A DNA stretch of 64,000 nucleotides from Streptococcus parasanguinis (GTDB lineage Bacteria; Bacillota; Bacilli; Lactobacillales; Streptococcaceae). Both the position numbers and the translations under genes were made by a program. Where the stretch lies: the NCBI RefSeq assembly GCF_016648855.1, contig NZ_JACLQU010000005.1, positions 1 to 64,000 on the forward strand. The letters are read 5' to 3'. Shown one piece after another: positions 11,075 to 19,958 of this stretch (the first letter of the stretch is position 1; each line of letters starts with the position of its first letter). The notes beneath the pieces are model-generated. The model saw nothing but the letters and a program-made list of their open reading frames with translations. It was not told the DNA's origin and did not search any database.

Positions 11075-11183
11075 CTCGCTCTATTAAGGTCATTACTATT
11101 TTAATATAAATCAGCCAAAAAAGCGATGCTTTTGAAGGAAATCCAACCTAAGACGGAGTTGAGTTCTATCTGACAGATAGCAA

Positions 11184-11210
11184 AAGGCCAGGATCCATCA
11201 TCCTAGCCTT
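11184..11210 (-). terminator. Terminator downstream of the serine hydrolase gene
   Basis: AAGGCCAGGAT (11184-11194) pairs with ATCCTAGCCTT (11200-11210) with one mismatch. Read on the minus strand, the stem is followed by TTTTGC, so it ends the cppA/hydrolase transcript before the mvk promoter region. Confidence 0.75.
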
Positions 11211-11216
11211 CCATTT

Positions 11217-12158
11217 CTATTTTTCAAATTCTTGTTTGATTAGGTCCATCAAAGAGTTGCGGTCCAGGATCCATTGGGCCCGTTCGTCCTTCTCATAGGT
11301 CCGATTGGACAAAAAGATCACAGCCTCCTGGCTCTTGCGATTGTACATGATGAAGGTTCCAGTATAGCCCGTATGATCCAACCAGTCCCCCTCTAGATTC
11401 CATCCGAGAGCGCGGGTCTTGCCCTCTTCACGCGCAAAATTCTGAGACAAATCACGCGCAAAATCCTCCTTCAGATAATGCTCTAAGAAGCGCTCTAGAT
11501 CAGCAACAGTTGAAAAAAGTCCAGCACTTCCCGCATGACAGCCCAATACTCTCGCTTTGGGATCATGAACACTTCCAGAAGCAACCCCACGGACCGTTGG
11601 TACCGCCTTTTTGACCGGTCCGAACCGCGTCTCCGTCATCTTCCAGGGTGCAAAAATCAACTCGTCAAATAAACGATCCAAGGGCTGGTGAAACCTGTCT
11701 TCTAACCAAAAGCCCAGCAAAAGAAAATTGACGTCGGTGTAATGAAAACTCTTGTCTTCTTTTAACTGCAAATTTTCAAGGGCTGTTTTCAACTGTCTCG
11801 CATCCAATTGATCCCGGTTGGGGATAAAAGGATCAAGTCCTGACGTATGGGTCAAGAGTTCCCGGATGGTTGTCTTCTCATGAGCAAAACGCGGGTAAAG
11901 CTCTTTAAAGGGGCGATCAAGCTCAAGCTCCCCTTTCGCATACAGAAAGGCACAGATGGTAGCGACTCCGACGACCTTACTGACACTGGCCAAATCATAG
12001 ACCAGGTCAGCCACTACTGGCTCTTCTTTTTCAGGATCCGCAAGTCCCAAATAGTGCTCACTCCACTGACCATTGCGGTAAAGCGCAAGAGAGGCACCTG
12101 GATAGATGCCTTCTTGGATTTGTTCGGTAATTTTTTCGATGATTGCGTTCACGCTCAT
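11217..12158 (-). CDS. Beta-lactamase-family serine hydrolase (class C/PBP-like)
   Basis: About 313 residues with the class-C/esterase layout: the nucleophile motif SxxK appears as ASVSKVVG near residue 60, a YxN-type motif as YTDVN, and a C-terminal HTGYTG replacing the KTG triad. Members act on D-amino-acid peptides or esters, or are inactive relatives; specificity is not readable. No signal peptide is seen, so it is probably cytoplasmic. The ATG at 12158 lies only 2 nt from GGAG, while a GTG two codons later (12152) is 8 nt away and may be the true start. It overlaps the 3' end of the longest upstream frame but not cppA. Confidence 0.82.
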   Translation of the reverse strand: MSVNAIIEKITEQIQEGIYPGASLALYRNGQWSEHYLGLADPEKEEPVVADLVYDLASVSKVVGVATICAFLYAKGELELDRPFKELYPRFAHEKTTIRELLTHTSGLDPFIPNRDQLDARQLKTALENLQLKEDKSFHYTDVNFLLLGFWLEDRFHQPLDRLFDELIFAPWKMTETRFGPVKKAVPTVRGVASGSVHDPKARVLGCHAGSAGLFSTVADLERFLEHYLKEDFARDLSQNFAREEGKTRALGWNLEGDWLDHTGYTGTFIMYNRKSQEAVIFLSNRTYEKDERAQWILDRNSLMDLIKQEFEK

Positions 12159-12168
12159 CACTCCATTC

Positions 12169-12936
12169 TTATTCTTCATAAGAAATATGGACCTGATCTT
12201 GATTGGCTTCAAACCAGAGTTCGATCTGGCTTGGATCCTTGGCAATCAAGAAAGTTCCCTTACGGTGCACAAAATCGACAGCTTCTCCCAAGCGTTCTTT
12301 CAAGTCTTCCACATCAAAAGGTGCCAATTCGACCTTGATCATGCTCAAATCCCAGGTCACCTTGTTCTCCACTTGGAGATCTTCTCCTTGGGCTTCCTGC
12401 AAATGGATAAAGCGGGCAAGATCTGGTAAGCTGCTATAGAACTTCTCAGCCTCAGCAAAATCGGCCACATTAACCTCAAGAAAGTCCACATCAAAGCTCG
12501 TCAAACCTTTGAAATCTTCTGGCACGTCAACAAGAGGCGCTTTCTCCAACGGTTCTAGGCTTTCAAGATTTTCTTCAGCATGCACGAAAATGGTATCTCC
12601 TTGAGGAGACACAACTTCAAAGGCGCGACCATTAGCTCCTTGGTAAAGGGCGCTTGTTTCTGGCTGGCGGGCCAACAAATAATCAATTTCTTGAGCTTGT
12701 GCCACTTTCACCACGATGCGACCCAATTTCTTTGGACCTTCGACCTTACGCGAACGCATACTCGGTGACTCTTCTAAGACAATTTTCTCTACTTTTGAGG
12801 CATCTCCTAAAGATAGGAGAGCTCCTTCTTCCACTAATACTTTCATTCCCAATGTCTCTTCATAAAAGCGTTGATTGACATTTCGGTTATTCACTTTCAA
12901 GACTGGGATCACTCTTACGATCTGATTTGCTGTCAT
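12169..12936 (-). CDS. cppA: CppA-family protein (two glyoxalase/VOC-like domains)
   Basis: About 255 residues. The N-terminal segment IVRVIPVLKVNNRNVNQRF and the EAPSMRSRKVEG-like region match streptococcal CppA, originally described as a C3-degrading proteinase but built of two vicinal-oxygen-chelate (glyoxalase-like) domains: residues about 8-120 and, after a linker, about 150-250 (SFDVDFLEVNVADFAEAEKF). The start is the ATG at 12936, preceded by GGAGGAAAGT, rather than an ATG four codons earlier. The gene ends 11 bp before the hydrolase ATG, so they probably share a transcript. Proteolytic activity is not supported by any motif I can see. Confidence 0.85.
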   Translation of the reverse strand: MTANQIVRVIPVLKVNNRNVNQRFYEETLGMKVLVEEGALLSLGDASKVEKIVLEESPSMRSRKVEGPKKLGRIVVKVAQAQEIDYLLARQPETSALYQGANGRAFEVVSPQGDTIFVHAEENLESLEPLEKAPLVDVPEDFKGLTSFDVDFLEVNVADFAEAEKFYSSLPDLARFIHLQEAQGEDLQVENKVTWDLSMIKVELAPFDVEDLKERLGEAVDFVHRKGTFLIAKDPSQIELWFEANQDQVHISYEE

Positions 12937-13001
12937 ACTTTCCTCCAAGCACTTTTTATTGTAAAAGATTTTCTGGCTTTTTACAAGAAATCTTGTGCAA
13001 A

Positions 13002-13036
13002 AAAGACAGATTTTTCAAAAATAAAAATCTGTCTTT
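13002..13036 (-). terminator. Terminator downstream of the 13043 gene
   Basis: A perfect 14-bp stem (13002-13015 with 13023-13036) flanked by T-rich tracts on both sides, so it can act in either direction. It separates the membrane-protein gene from cppA. Confidence 0.85.
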
Positions 13037-13042
13037 CTTTTT

Positions 13043-14320
13043 TTAGTATACTGTTCGTGTATGGACCCGCCCGTTTGGAGCTTCAAATTCGTATTCTAAG
13101 TAATCCTGATAGGTCCCTGGTGCAATCACTCCACGCACATCTAATACAGCCGTTCCTGCCTGTCCCACAATGGAATCTGCTAACAGGCAGCAATTAGTAG
13201 ACAGAACAAAGTAAGATTTAAAACGCGAAGAAGTAAATTTATATAGCTCAGCCCCTAAATCATATTTCAATTTGTAAGCGTAGGTCGGCTGACCGTCTTC
13301 CAGTAACCTCCTAGGTGGATCCCAAGGTTCTAACAACTGATCAATTTCAGCTAGACGCTTCTCTACTGCCTGATTCTCTTCTTCGGTAAGGGATAGGCTG
13401 TAGCCAAACAGCGTCTTTTGACTCTCTTTTTTACATAGTTCGATGTATGGTTCCTTATCCACTTTAAACAGTACGCCATCCCCAATCGTCCCAAATAGAC
13501 GCTCTGAAAAGGGATCGTAACTTCCGTAAGAAATGACCTTCCCCTGATAACAAATATCTACATGCCCAATCGCTCCAAATAAGTTGCTGTCAGAAGTATG
13601 AACCAAAATTTCTAATTCCCTTGCCTCTTCTTCTTTTTTCACCAATCGATAAGGGCCTGTGTGTCCCGCCGAGCTCCCTTTTTGAAGAAACTGGTTAAAC
13701 CGTTTTAACTCCTTAGCAGGGATAAAGGCTGCAAAGATAACCGGTAGGCTAATACGAAAGCGACGTTTTAACTCTTGGCCTTGTTGGTCTTTGTCAAATA
13801 AAATACCATCTCGAATATTAGAAATCCCCAACAAGACCAGATAAGCCCCCAAGAGGATAAATTGGAAGTGCCCATCTGAACCAGGTTCCAAGACAGTTGC
13901 TAGACCAAGCCCACCGTTTAAAAGCGCATCCCATAAATAGAGCCAGCCTCCTTTTACCCGATTGGCCTTATAAAGCCAAAATGTGATCCCATAGACAATG
14001 GCACTCCCCAACTGATATGCCCCTAAACAAATCACAACTAAGTTTACGGGCAGACTACTCAGTCGATTCAACCAGATCAACGCAAGTGAAAGAAAAATAA
14101 ACCAAATAGAGTGGCTATAGGAAATAGACTTGCTACGTAACAAAAAGCGAAGAAGAAAGCTTCCTAGTCCATCAACTAAAAAGTAAATGGCTAATAGATC
14201 CAAGGAAAATTTGGTGAAACCAACGCCGTTTCGAAAAATGAGAATCCCAAAAATGACGGCAAGAACCCCAAACAATAAGGTCCGTCTTCTTGCAACTTGT
14301 TCAAAAGATATTTTTTTCAA
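13043..14320 (-). CDS. Membrane protein: HdeD/DUF308-like N-half fused to a His/Cys domain
   Basis: 425 residues in two parts. Residues about 1-185 hold five or six hydrophobic helices in the paired style of HdeD/DUF308 proteins. Residues about 215-425 are soluble, with FGAIGHVDICYQG followed much later by STNCCLLADSIVG. A histidine that precedes a cysteine in this way recalls the permuted NlpC/P60 (YiiX/LRAT-like) hydrolase fold, but this is only inference. No signal peptide. It is flanked by terminators and divergent from pepX, so it is monocistronic. Function unknown. Confidence 0.65.
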   Translation of the reverse strand: MKKISFEQVARRRTLLFGVLAVIFGILIFRNGVGFTKFSLDLLAIYFLVDGLGSFLLRFLLRSKSISYSHSIWFIFLSLALIWLNRLSSLPVNLVVICLGAYQLGSAIVYGITFWLYKANRVKGGWLYLWDALLNGGLGLATVLEPGSDGHFQFILLGAYLVLLGISNIRDGILFDKDQQGQELKRRFRISLPVIFAAFIPAKELKRFNQFLQKGSSAGHTGPYRLVKKEEEARELEILVHTSDSNLFGAIGHVDICYQGKVISYGSYDPFSERLFGTIGDGVLFKVDKEPYIELCKKESQKTLFGYSLSLTEEENQAVEKRLAEIDQLLEPWDPPRRLLEDGQPTYAYKLKYDLGAELYKFTSSRFKSYFVLSTNCCLLADSIVGQAGTAVLDVRGVIAPGTYQDYLEYEFEAPNGRVHTRTVY

Positions 14321-14421
14321 TATTCCTTCTCCTTATAGACGAAAGGTCTTTAGACAAATACTATTTTATCAAGTATAATATAAGAAGTAAAGAAAAAAGA
14401 AACTGATAAAAGGAGCAGTCT

Positions 14422-16710
14422 ATGAAATACAATCAATATAGCTATCTATCTGTTGACCAAAAAGACATTCTTAAGGAACTAAAAGAAATTGGGTTTGACC
14501 TTCCCACCCACCTCCCAGAAAAAGAACTGTTTGAATGGTTTGTCCGCAAGGTTTACTTCACCTATAAAGATACAGATTATCCCCTCTCTAACCTAGTGGT
14601 GGATTCTAAAACAGACTTTTTAACGTATATCCAATCTGACTGCGAATGGTCTCCGAACATTTTTTACACAGTAGCCCTCCAATTACTCGGTTTCCGCTAT
14701 TTTATTGATTTTGAAGATACGGATAGCTTCTTGAAAGAAGTCCAATTTCCGATTGAGTATGGAAACTTGGTAGAAAACCTCTATCACCTTCTCAATACTC
14801 GAACAGTAAAAGGAAATTTACTCATCGATCAGTTGGTCAGCGATGGCTTGATTCCTGAAGATAACCAGTATCACTATTTTAACGGCAAGAGCCTCGCAAC
14901 CTTTACGAGCCATGATGCCATCCGCGAGGTCGTCTATGTGGAAAGTCGGGTCGATACCGACAAAGATGGTCTGCCAGACTTGGTCAAGGTCAGCATCATC
15001 CGTCCTCGCTATGAAGGCAAGATTCCAGCTGTTATGACCGCAAGTCCTTATCACCAAGGGACCAACGATAAGGCCAGCGACAAGGCCCTCTACAATATGA
15101 ATGTCGACCTCGAGGTCAAAGAACCTCATACCATTCAAGTAGAAGTACCTCAATTAGAATTGGTGGATCCTGTCGGTTCAGCTGAGCTAGTCGATGAAGC
15201 TGAAGAAACTCTCACCCATATCAATTCCAGCTATACCCTCAACGACTACCTCCTTCCACGCGGCTACGCTAATCTCTACGTATCTGGAGTGGGGACAAAA
15301 GATTCGCAAGGCTTGATGACCAATGGAAATTACCAACAAATCGAAGCCTACAAGAACGTTATCGACTGGCTCAATGGCCGTTGCCGGGCCTTTACAGATC
15401 ACACACGCAAACGCCAAGTCAAAGCTGATTGGTCTAATGGAAAGGTCGCAACCACCGGGATCTCTTACCTTGGAACCATGTCTAACGGCCTTGCGACCAC
15501 AGGTGTGGACGGTCTTGAAGTCATCATTGCAGAGGCTGGGATCTCTTCTTGGTACAACTACTACCGCGAAAACGGCCTCGTGACAAGTCCTGGTGGCTAT
15601 CCAGGTGAAGATTTCGATTCCCTTGCCGAATTGACCTACTCGCGCAACCTTCTAGGTGGAGACTATTTGCACCATAATGCAGCCCACCAAGCCGATCTAG
15701 ACATCGTGAAAAAAGAGCTGGACCGCGCTTCTGGAGACTACAATCAATTCTGGCACGACCGCAATTATCTCTTACATGCTGATCAGGTGAAGGCTGAGGT
15801 GGTCTTCACTCATGGTTCGCAAGACTGGAACGTGAAACCTCTTCACGTCTTTAATATGTTCCAGGCTCTTCCAACAAGCATCAAGAAACACCTCTTCTAT
15901 CACAATGGTGCCCATGTCTATCTCAACAACTGGCAATCCATTGACTTCCGCGAAAGCATGAACGCCCTCCTCTCTAAAAAATTGCTGGGCTACGATTCAA
16001 GCTATGAATTGCCTACTGTCATCTGGCAGGACAATACAGGAGAACAAAGTTGGACTTCCTTGGATGATTTTGGCAACCAAACAAATCAGCGGACCTTCTC
16101 CCTGGGAGACGACGAAAAAGTCATCCAAAACCGCTACGAGACAAAAGATTACGAGCGCTATGGCAAGGCTTATCCGACCTTCTTAACGGACCTCTACCAG
16201 GATAAGGCGCAACAGGTGACCATTGATCTTCCAATCGAAGAAGACCTACACCTCAATGGGAAAGCTCGCCTTCACCTGCGACTTTACTCCAGCACCAATA
16301 AAGGCCTGCTTTCAGCCCAACTCTTAGAGCTTGGAAGCAAGAAATACCTCCAACCCTATCCTGCTGTCTTGTCGGTCCGTACGCTGGATAACGGTCGCTA
16401 CCATATGCTAGACAATTTGACTGAGTTGCCTTTCAAAGAAGCTGGCCAACGAGTCATTTCTAAAGGTTATCTCAACCTCCAAAATCGTCATGACCTCTTA
16501 GAGGTTGAGGCTGTGACGCCAGGCGAGTGGATGGAATTTGACTTTGATCTTCAACCAACCATCTACAAGCTCGAAAAAGGAGCGACCCTTCGCCTGGTCC
16601 TTTACACAACGGACTTTGAAATCACTGTGCGCGATCAAACCGATTACCAACTGACCATTGATTTAGCACAATCCAGCCTCCATCTTCCTGAAATGACAGA
16701 GACCCGCTAA
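14422..16710 (+). CDS. pepX: Xaa-Pro dipeptidyl-peptidase
   Basis: Cleaves X-Pro dipeptides from peptide N-termini during peptide utilisation; cytoplasmic S15 serine peptidase. 762 residues, the usual length. The N-terminal helical domain begins [13 protein letters not shown]. The catalytic serine lies in GISYLGT, the aspartate in [10 protein letters not shown] and the histidine in HNGAHVYL, in the order of the lactococcal enzyme. A jelly-roll C-terminal domain follows ([14 protein letters not shown]). AAAGGAG precedes the ATG. Confidence 0.97.
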   Translation: MKYNQYSYLSVDQKDILKELKEIGFDLPTHLPEKELFEWFVRKVYFTYKDTDYPLSNLVVDSKTDFLTYIQSDCEWSPNIFYTVALQLLGFRYFIDFEDTDSFLKEVQFPIEYGNLVENLYHLLNTRTVKGNLLIDQLVSDGLIPEDNQYHYFNGKSLATFTSHDAIREVVYVESRVDTDKDGLPDLVKVSIIRPRYEGKIPAVMTASPYHQGTNDKASDKALYNMNVDLEVKEPHTIQVEVPQLELVDPVGSAELVDEAEETLTHINSSYTLNDYLLPRGYANLYVSGVGTKDSQGLMTNGNYQQIEAYKNVIDWLNGRCRAFTDHTRKRQVKADWSNGKVATTGISYLGTMSNGLATTGVDGLEVIIAEAGISSWYNYYRENGLVTSPGGYPGEDFDSLAELTYSRNLLGGDYLHHNAAHQADLDIVKKELDRASGDYNQFWHDRNYLLHADQVKAEVVFTHGSQDWNVKPLHVFNMFQALPTSIKKHLFYHNGAHVYLNNWQSIDFRESMNALLSKKLLGYDSSYELPTVIWQDNTGEQSWTSLDDFGNQTNQRTFSLGDDEKVIQNRYETKDYERYGKAYPTFLTDLYQDKAQQVTIDLPIEEDLHLNGKARLHLRLYSSTNKGLLSAQLLELGSKKYLQPYPAVLSVRTLDNGRYHMLDNLTELPFKEAGQRVISKGYLNLQNRHDLLEVEAVTPGEWMEFDFDLQPTIYKLEKGATLRLVLYTTDFEITVRDQTDYQLTIDLAQSSLHLPEMTETR

Positions 16711-16814
16711 TCGTGGTCTCAAGGCTTGCCCTTACTCGGCTTCATTTGACAGCTTAGCCTACTTATGTTACTATCTAATAGAGTATTTCATAGAAAAAGA
16801 TATTAGAGGAAGTT

Positions 16815-17309
16815 ATGGCGATTGAAAAAACTGTCAGCGAAATTGCTGAAATTTTAGGAGTCAGCCGCCAAGCGGTCAATAACCGTGTCAAGGCGCTGGC
16901 TCCAGAAGATACCCAAAAAAACGAAAAAGGGGTTACCGTTGTAACCCGTAGTGGCTTGATCAAGCTCGAAGAAATCTACAAAAAAACTATTTTTGAAGAT
17001 GAGCCAGTCAGCGATGATGTGAAGCAACGCGAATTGATGGAAATTTTGGTGGATGAAAAAAATGCTGAAATTGTCCGTCTCTACGAGCAACTCAAGGCCA
17101 AAGACGAGCAACTCGCTAAGAAAGATGAACAGTTGCGCGTGAAAGACGTTCAAATTGCTGAAAAAGATAAGCAATTGGACCAACAGCAACAATTGACCTT
17201 ACAAGCAATGAACGACCGCGATACCTTGAAACTTGAACTCGAACAAGCTAATGAAAAAGTTCAAGAACAAGAAAGCAAAGGTTTCTGGGCACGCGTTTTC
17301 CGTCGATAA
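16815..17309 (+). CDS. rocS: RocS-like chromosome segregation protein (DUF536)
   Basis: 164 residues: an N-terminal winged HTH (residues about 5-45, ISEIAEILGVSRQAVNNRVK), a linker, a long heptad coiled coil (about 65-150, repeats of KDEQLAKKDEQL) and a short aromatic/basic tail GFWARVFRR that looks like an amphipathic membrane-binding helix. The length and three-part layout match pneumococcal RocS, which links the nucleoid to the membrane and promotes chromosome segregation. Plasmid-encoded DUF536 relatives exist, so symbol assignment rests on architecture. A terminator follows at 17313-17340. Confidence 0.75.
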   Translation: MAIEKTVSEIAEILGVSRQAVNNRVKALAPEDTQKNEKGVTVVTRSGLIKLEEIYKKTIFEDEPVSDDVKQRELMEILVDEKNAEIVRLYEQLKAKDEQLAKKDEQLRVKDVQIAEKDKQLDQQQQLTLQAMNDRDTLKLELEQANEKVQEQESKGFWARVFRR

Positions 17310-17312
17310 TCC

Positions 17313-17340
17313 GGGGCTGGATCCTACCAGTCCCTTTTCT
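17313..17340 (+). terminator. Terminator after rocS
   Basis: GGGCTGG and CCAGTCC form a 7-bp stem (one G-T pair) followed by CTTTTCTTTT. Confidence 0.65.
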
Positions 17341-17362
17341 TTTCTACCACAGGAGATTTCCC

Positions 17363-17956
17363 ATGAAAGCATTAGAAGATTATATCGCCTTTGATCTTGA
17401 ATTTAACCAATACGAGGGGGCCTATCAGATCATCCAAGTCTCTGCCGTGCGCTTTACAAATGGTGAAGAAGTCGACCACTACGACTCCTACGTCTACACC
17501 GATAAACCTTTAAAAAGCTTTATTAACGGCCTGACCGGCATCACCCAGGACAAGATTCAAAATGCCCCACAACTAGAGCAGGTCCTCAGCGAATTCAAGG
17601 CCTTCGTTGGAGATCGGCCCTTGATCGGATACAATGCCCAGAAGAGCGATCTTCCCATCCTGCTTGAAAACGGCTTGGATTTAGGAGACCAGTACGCCGT
17701 CGATGTCTTTGACCAAGCTTTCGAACGTCGTCCATCTGACCTCCATGGCATTAAAAATCTCCAACTCCATACCGTTGCGGAATTTCTAGGAGTCGCAGGA
17801 AAATCACATGATAGCTTAGAAGATGCCCGCATGACAGCCCTGGTCTATCAACAATTCCTCGAATTTGATCAAGGCCGCACCCTCCTTGAAGAGCAAAAGA
17901 ATTTATCCAACAACCCCTTCGGAGGATTGGATTTATCCGGATTATTTGATGTATAA
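17363..17956 (+). CDS. DEDDh 3'-5' exonuclease (DnaQ-like)
   Basis: 197 residues. ExoI is IAFDLEFNQ (Asp and Glu metal ligands), ExoII is LIGYNAQKSDLPIL (Asp), and ExoIII is KSHDSLEDARMTA (His and Asp), giving a complete DEDDh site. It is shorter than PolC and lacks any polymerase or helicase part, so it is a stand-alone exonuclease of unknown substrate, comparable to proofreading epsilon or RNase T relatives. The gene-end repeat copy B begins directly at its stop codon. Confidence 0.85.
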   Translation: MKALEDYIAFDLEFNQYEGAYQIIQVSAVRFTNGEEVDHYDSYVYTDKPLKSFINGLTGITQDKIQNAPQLEQVLSEFKAFVGDRPLIGYNAQKSDLPILLENGLDLGDQYAVDVFDQAFERRPSDLHGIKNLQLHTVAEFLGVAGKSHDSLEDARMTALVYQQFLEFDQGRTLLEEQKNLSNNPFGGLDLSGLFDV

Positions 17957-18139
17957 AAAGAGAGAGTGGGACAGAAATCGGTCATTCGTTAGAATTCGAT
18001 TTCGTCGTCCCACCTCCGCACAGCTGAGTAGGGCTGTAAAAGCTGATGAAATCAGCATAGTAGAGCCCACTCAACCACTGCGTCTTGCTCGACAATCTAA
18101 AAACAAGAAGAGGCTAGGACTTTTGTCCCAGCCTCTTTT
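17957..18139 (+). repeat. Gene-end repeat, copy B (about 180 bp)
   Basis: Same orientation as copy C (61414-61596) and inverted relative to copy A (7080-7260). It starts AAAAGAGAGAGTGGGACAG directly after the exonuclease stop and ends in the hairpin AGGCTAGGAC with GTCCCAGCCT plus a T-run. It differs from copy C at scattered positions only. Confidence 0.9.
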
Positions 18140-18162
18140 TAGTTGATGAAAACTTACTTTAC

Positions 18163-18462
18163 TTAAAATGGCAATTTCCCTGCGAACGCACCGAGTTTTT
18201 TCTTAGTCGCCGCATCAATTTCTTCAATGGCAGCATTGATGGCTTGGACCGTCATATCCGAAAGCGTTTCTGTATCTTCAGGATCGACCACTGCCGCATT
18301 GAAATCAATTGAAACGACCTTTTTATCACCTGTAAGGGTCGCGACAACCAAATCTTGAGCAGATTTTCCGACAAATTGAGTTGCAGCTAGCTCCGCTTGG
18401 CTTTGCTCCATTTGCTTTTGCAATTTTTGAGCTTGCTTCATCATATTTTGCATATTCATCAT
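18163..18462 (-). CDS. ebfC: YbaB/EbfC nucleoid-associated protein
   Basis: A 99-residue dimeric DNA-binding protein. It starts [19 protein letters not shown] and has the conserved central [20 protein letters not shown] region. Its first five codons lie inside the 16-bp direct repeat that bounds the mobile element (18448-18463). The coding sequence is intact, but all DNA upstream of the ATG now belongs to the element. AAAGGAAT lies about 14 nt before the ATG, mimicking the AAGGAAT that precedes the displaced ebfC fragment at 47201-47230. Expression may depend on read-through from int. Confidence 0.93.
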   Translation of the reverse strand: MMNMQNMMKQAQKLQKQMEQSQAELAATQFVGKSAQDLVVATLTGDKKVVSIDFNAAVVDPEDTETLSDMTVQAINAAIEEIDAATKKKLGAFAGKLPF

Positions 18463-18463
18463 A
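18448..18463. repeat. Left attachment site (attL core, ebfC codons 1-5)
   Basis: A 16-bp sequence identical to 47201-47216. On the minus strand it reads TATGATGAATATGCAA, that is the ebfC start codons. To its left is intact ebfC, to its right the element's integrase end. Confidence 0.85.
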
Positions 18464-18516
18464 ATGTTTTCTAGATTCCTTTCGTATCAAGGGTTTAGAC
18501 CCTATTGCTTAATTTT

Positions 18517-18535
18517 CACTGCCCACTTCTGCCCA
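18517..18535. promoter_or_regulatory. Candidate integrase arm-type repeats, left end
   Basis: CACTGCCCACTTCTGCCCA contains two TGCCCA direct repeats 10 bp apart, lying between int and the attL core. A matching pair occurs near the right end at 47077-47096. The role as arm-binding sites is inference. Confidence 0.5.
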
Positions 18536-18540
18536 TTTTT

Positions 18541-19692
18541 CTAAAAATCGTCAAATGCGTTAGCGACCTCTTTTTGTTGTGATGGGAACAAATGTGAGTA
18601 GATATTTATTGTTGTATTGATAGAACTATGTCCTAGTCGTTTCATCAGTGTGAAAAAGATATAATCCTTTCCTTCTCCTCTCCTCAATCCCTGATTTATC
18701 AAAAAGGCTACATGCGAATGCCTAAAATCATGGTTTCGGATCAATTTGAAATCTTCTGGCAATCTTTTCTTGAATGACGCTCTAAAGTTAGAGACATTTG
18801 GAGCAGTCATAGGTTCCCCTGAAAATTGGAAAATCTGCAAATCATCTGTTGAATCAGTGAGCTTAGACAGCCTCTGACTTTGTACTGACTTCCAGGTTTT
18901 CAACTCATCCACAAAAGCTTTATGAATGTAGATTTCTCTATTTGATTGAGTTGTCTTTACAGATCCAATATGTGTTTTTCCATTGCGATAATAGGCTGAC
19001 TTACGGATCTTAATATATCCCTCATCAAGAAAAATATCTCTCCAAGTTAAGGCAAGTGCCTCCCCCATACGAATTCCCGTAAACATGAGTACACGATATA
19101 AAAGTTTAAAAGGATATTCACTTTCTTCGAAATAGGACTCAAACTCCTTGAATTGTTCAGGAGTATAGTAGGACATTTCTTTATGCTTTTCTGGAAGTTT
19201 CCGAATAGCATCACATGGATTATCCTGTCTGAATCCTTTCGAAATAGCAATATCAAACAACTTATGAACAAAAATCATTTGTTGGTTAATATGCGTTGGT
19301 GTAAGCGTCCCACCTTTTACACTAGGCTGTTCAATTAACCAATCTCGATATTTTTTTACATCTTGAATGGTAACTGAAGACATATCAGCATTTTCAAAGA
19401 ATCGCGATACATATTGGGTATAGTATGAGTTCTGAGTATCTATTGTACCTCTTTTATTTCCACGAAGCTCATCTTCTTCTTTTAACATTACATAAAGAGA
19501 GGAAATGGTGAGTTTTTTTGTATTCTGTATCTGATTTAACTTATGGATACGGTAATAAGCCTCATATTCCTCTGCTTCTTTTTTCGTTAAAAAATTAGAT
19601 TTGCGGTGTCGTATACGTTTGCCAGTTAAGGAACTTTTACCATCACTAATATCAACTAGCCACAGTCCATCGTCCTGTTTTATTACCGCCAT
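18541..19692 (-). CDS. int: Tyrosine recombinase, ICE integrase
   Basis: Catalyses integration and excision between attachment sites. 383 residues: an N-terminal arm-binding AP2-like region (WLVDISDGKSSLTGKRIRHR), a SAM-like core-binding domain (about 60-165) and a C-terminal catalytic domain. Catalytic residues are the Arg in FTGIRMGEAL, the HxxR motif in HDFRHSH and the Tyr in TTINIYSHL. It lies within 80 bp of the attL core, as expected for an element's terminal integrase gene, and starts 1 bp from the excisionase-like gene. Confidence 0.95.
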   Translation of the reverse strand: MAVIKQDDGLWLVDISDGKSSLTGKRIRHRKSNFLTKKEAEEYEAYYRIHKLNQIQNTKKLTISSLYVMLKEEDELRGNKRGTIDTQNSYYTQYVSRFFENADMSSVTIQDVKKYRDWLIEQPSVKGGTLTPTHINQQMIFVHKLFDIAISKGFRQDNPCDAIRKLPEKHKEMSYYTPEQFKEFESYFEESEYPFKLLYRVLMFTGIRMGEALALTWRDIFLDEGYIKIRKSAYYRNGKTHIGSVKTTQSNREIYIHKAFVDELKTWKSVQSQRLSKLTDSTDDLQIFQFSGEPMTAPNVSNFRASFKKRLPEDFKLIRNHDFRHSHVAFLINQGLRRGEGKDYIFFTLMKRLGHSSINTTINIYSHLFPSQQKEVANAFDDF

Positions 19693-19693
19693 G

Positions 19694-19942
19694 CTATTTT
19701 TCTCCTTCAGTCATGACAGCGCTTTGAAGGTTCCCCTCAATTATATCATTTTTTAATTGTATTTGAAAACCAAGAATGGATTCAACTGTAATAATCGGTA
19801 CACGTCCAATACGTTTATTCTTATACCATTCAAATCCTTCTTGTACAAGCTGGCTTTTAGCCTTTCGTATTAATTTACTAGCTTGTGTTTCAGAATATCC
19901 AATCAATTCCATTAAATCATTTTTATCTACAACTTGAATCAT
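19694..19942 (-). CDS. Excisionase-like DNA-binding protein (DUF3173)
   Basis: 82 residues with an HTH-like segment DLMELIGYSETQASKLIRKAK and a wing region NKRIGRVPIITVES. DUF3173 proteins regularly sit directly upstream of ICE integrases and are thought to act as excisionases or directionality factors. It ends one base before the int ATG. Role inferred from position. Confidence 0.75.
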   Translation of the reverse strand: MIQVVDKNDLMELIGYSETQASKLIRKAKSQLVQEGFEWYKNKRIGRVPIITVESILGFQIQLKNDIIEGNLQSAVMTEGEK

Positions 19943-19958
19943 CTATATCTATTCCTTT

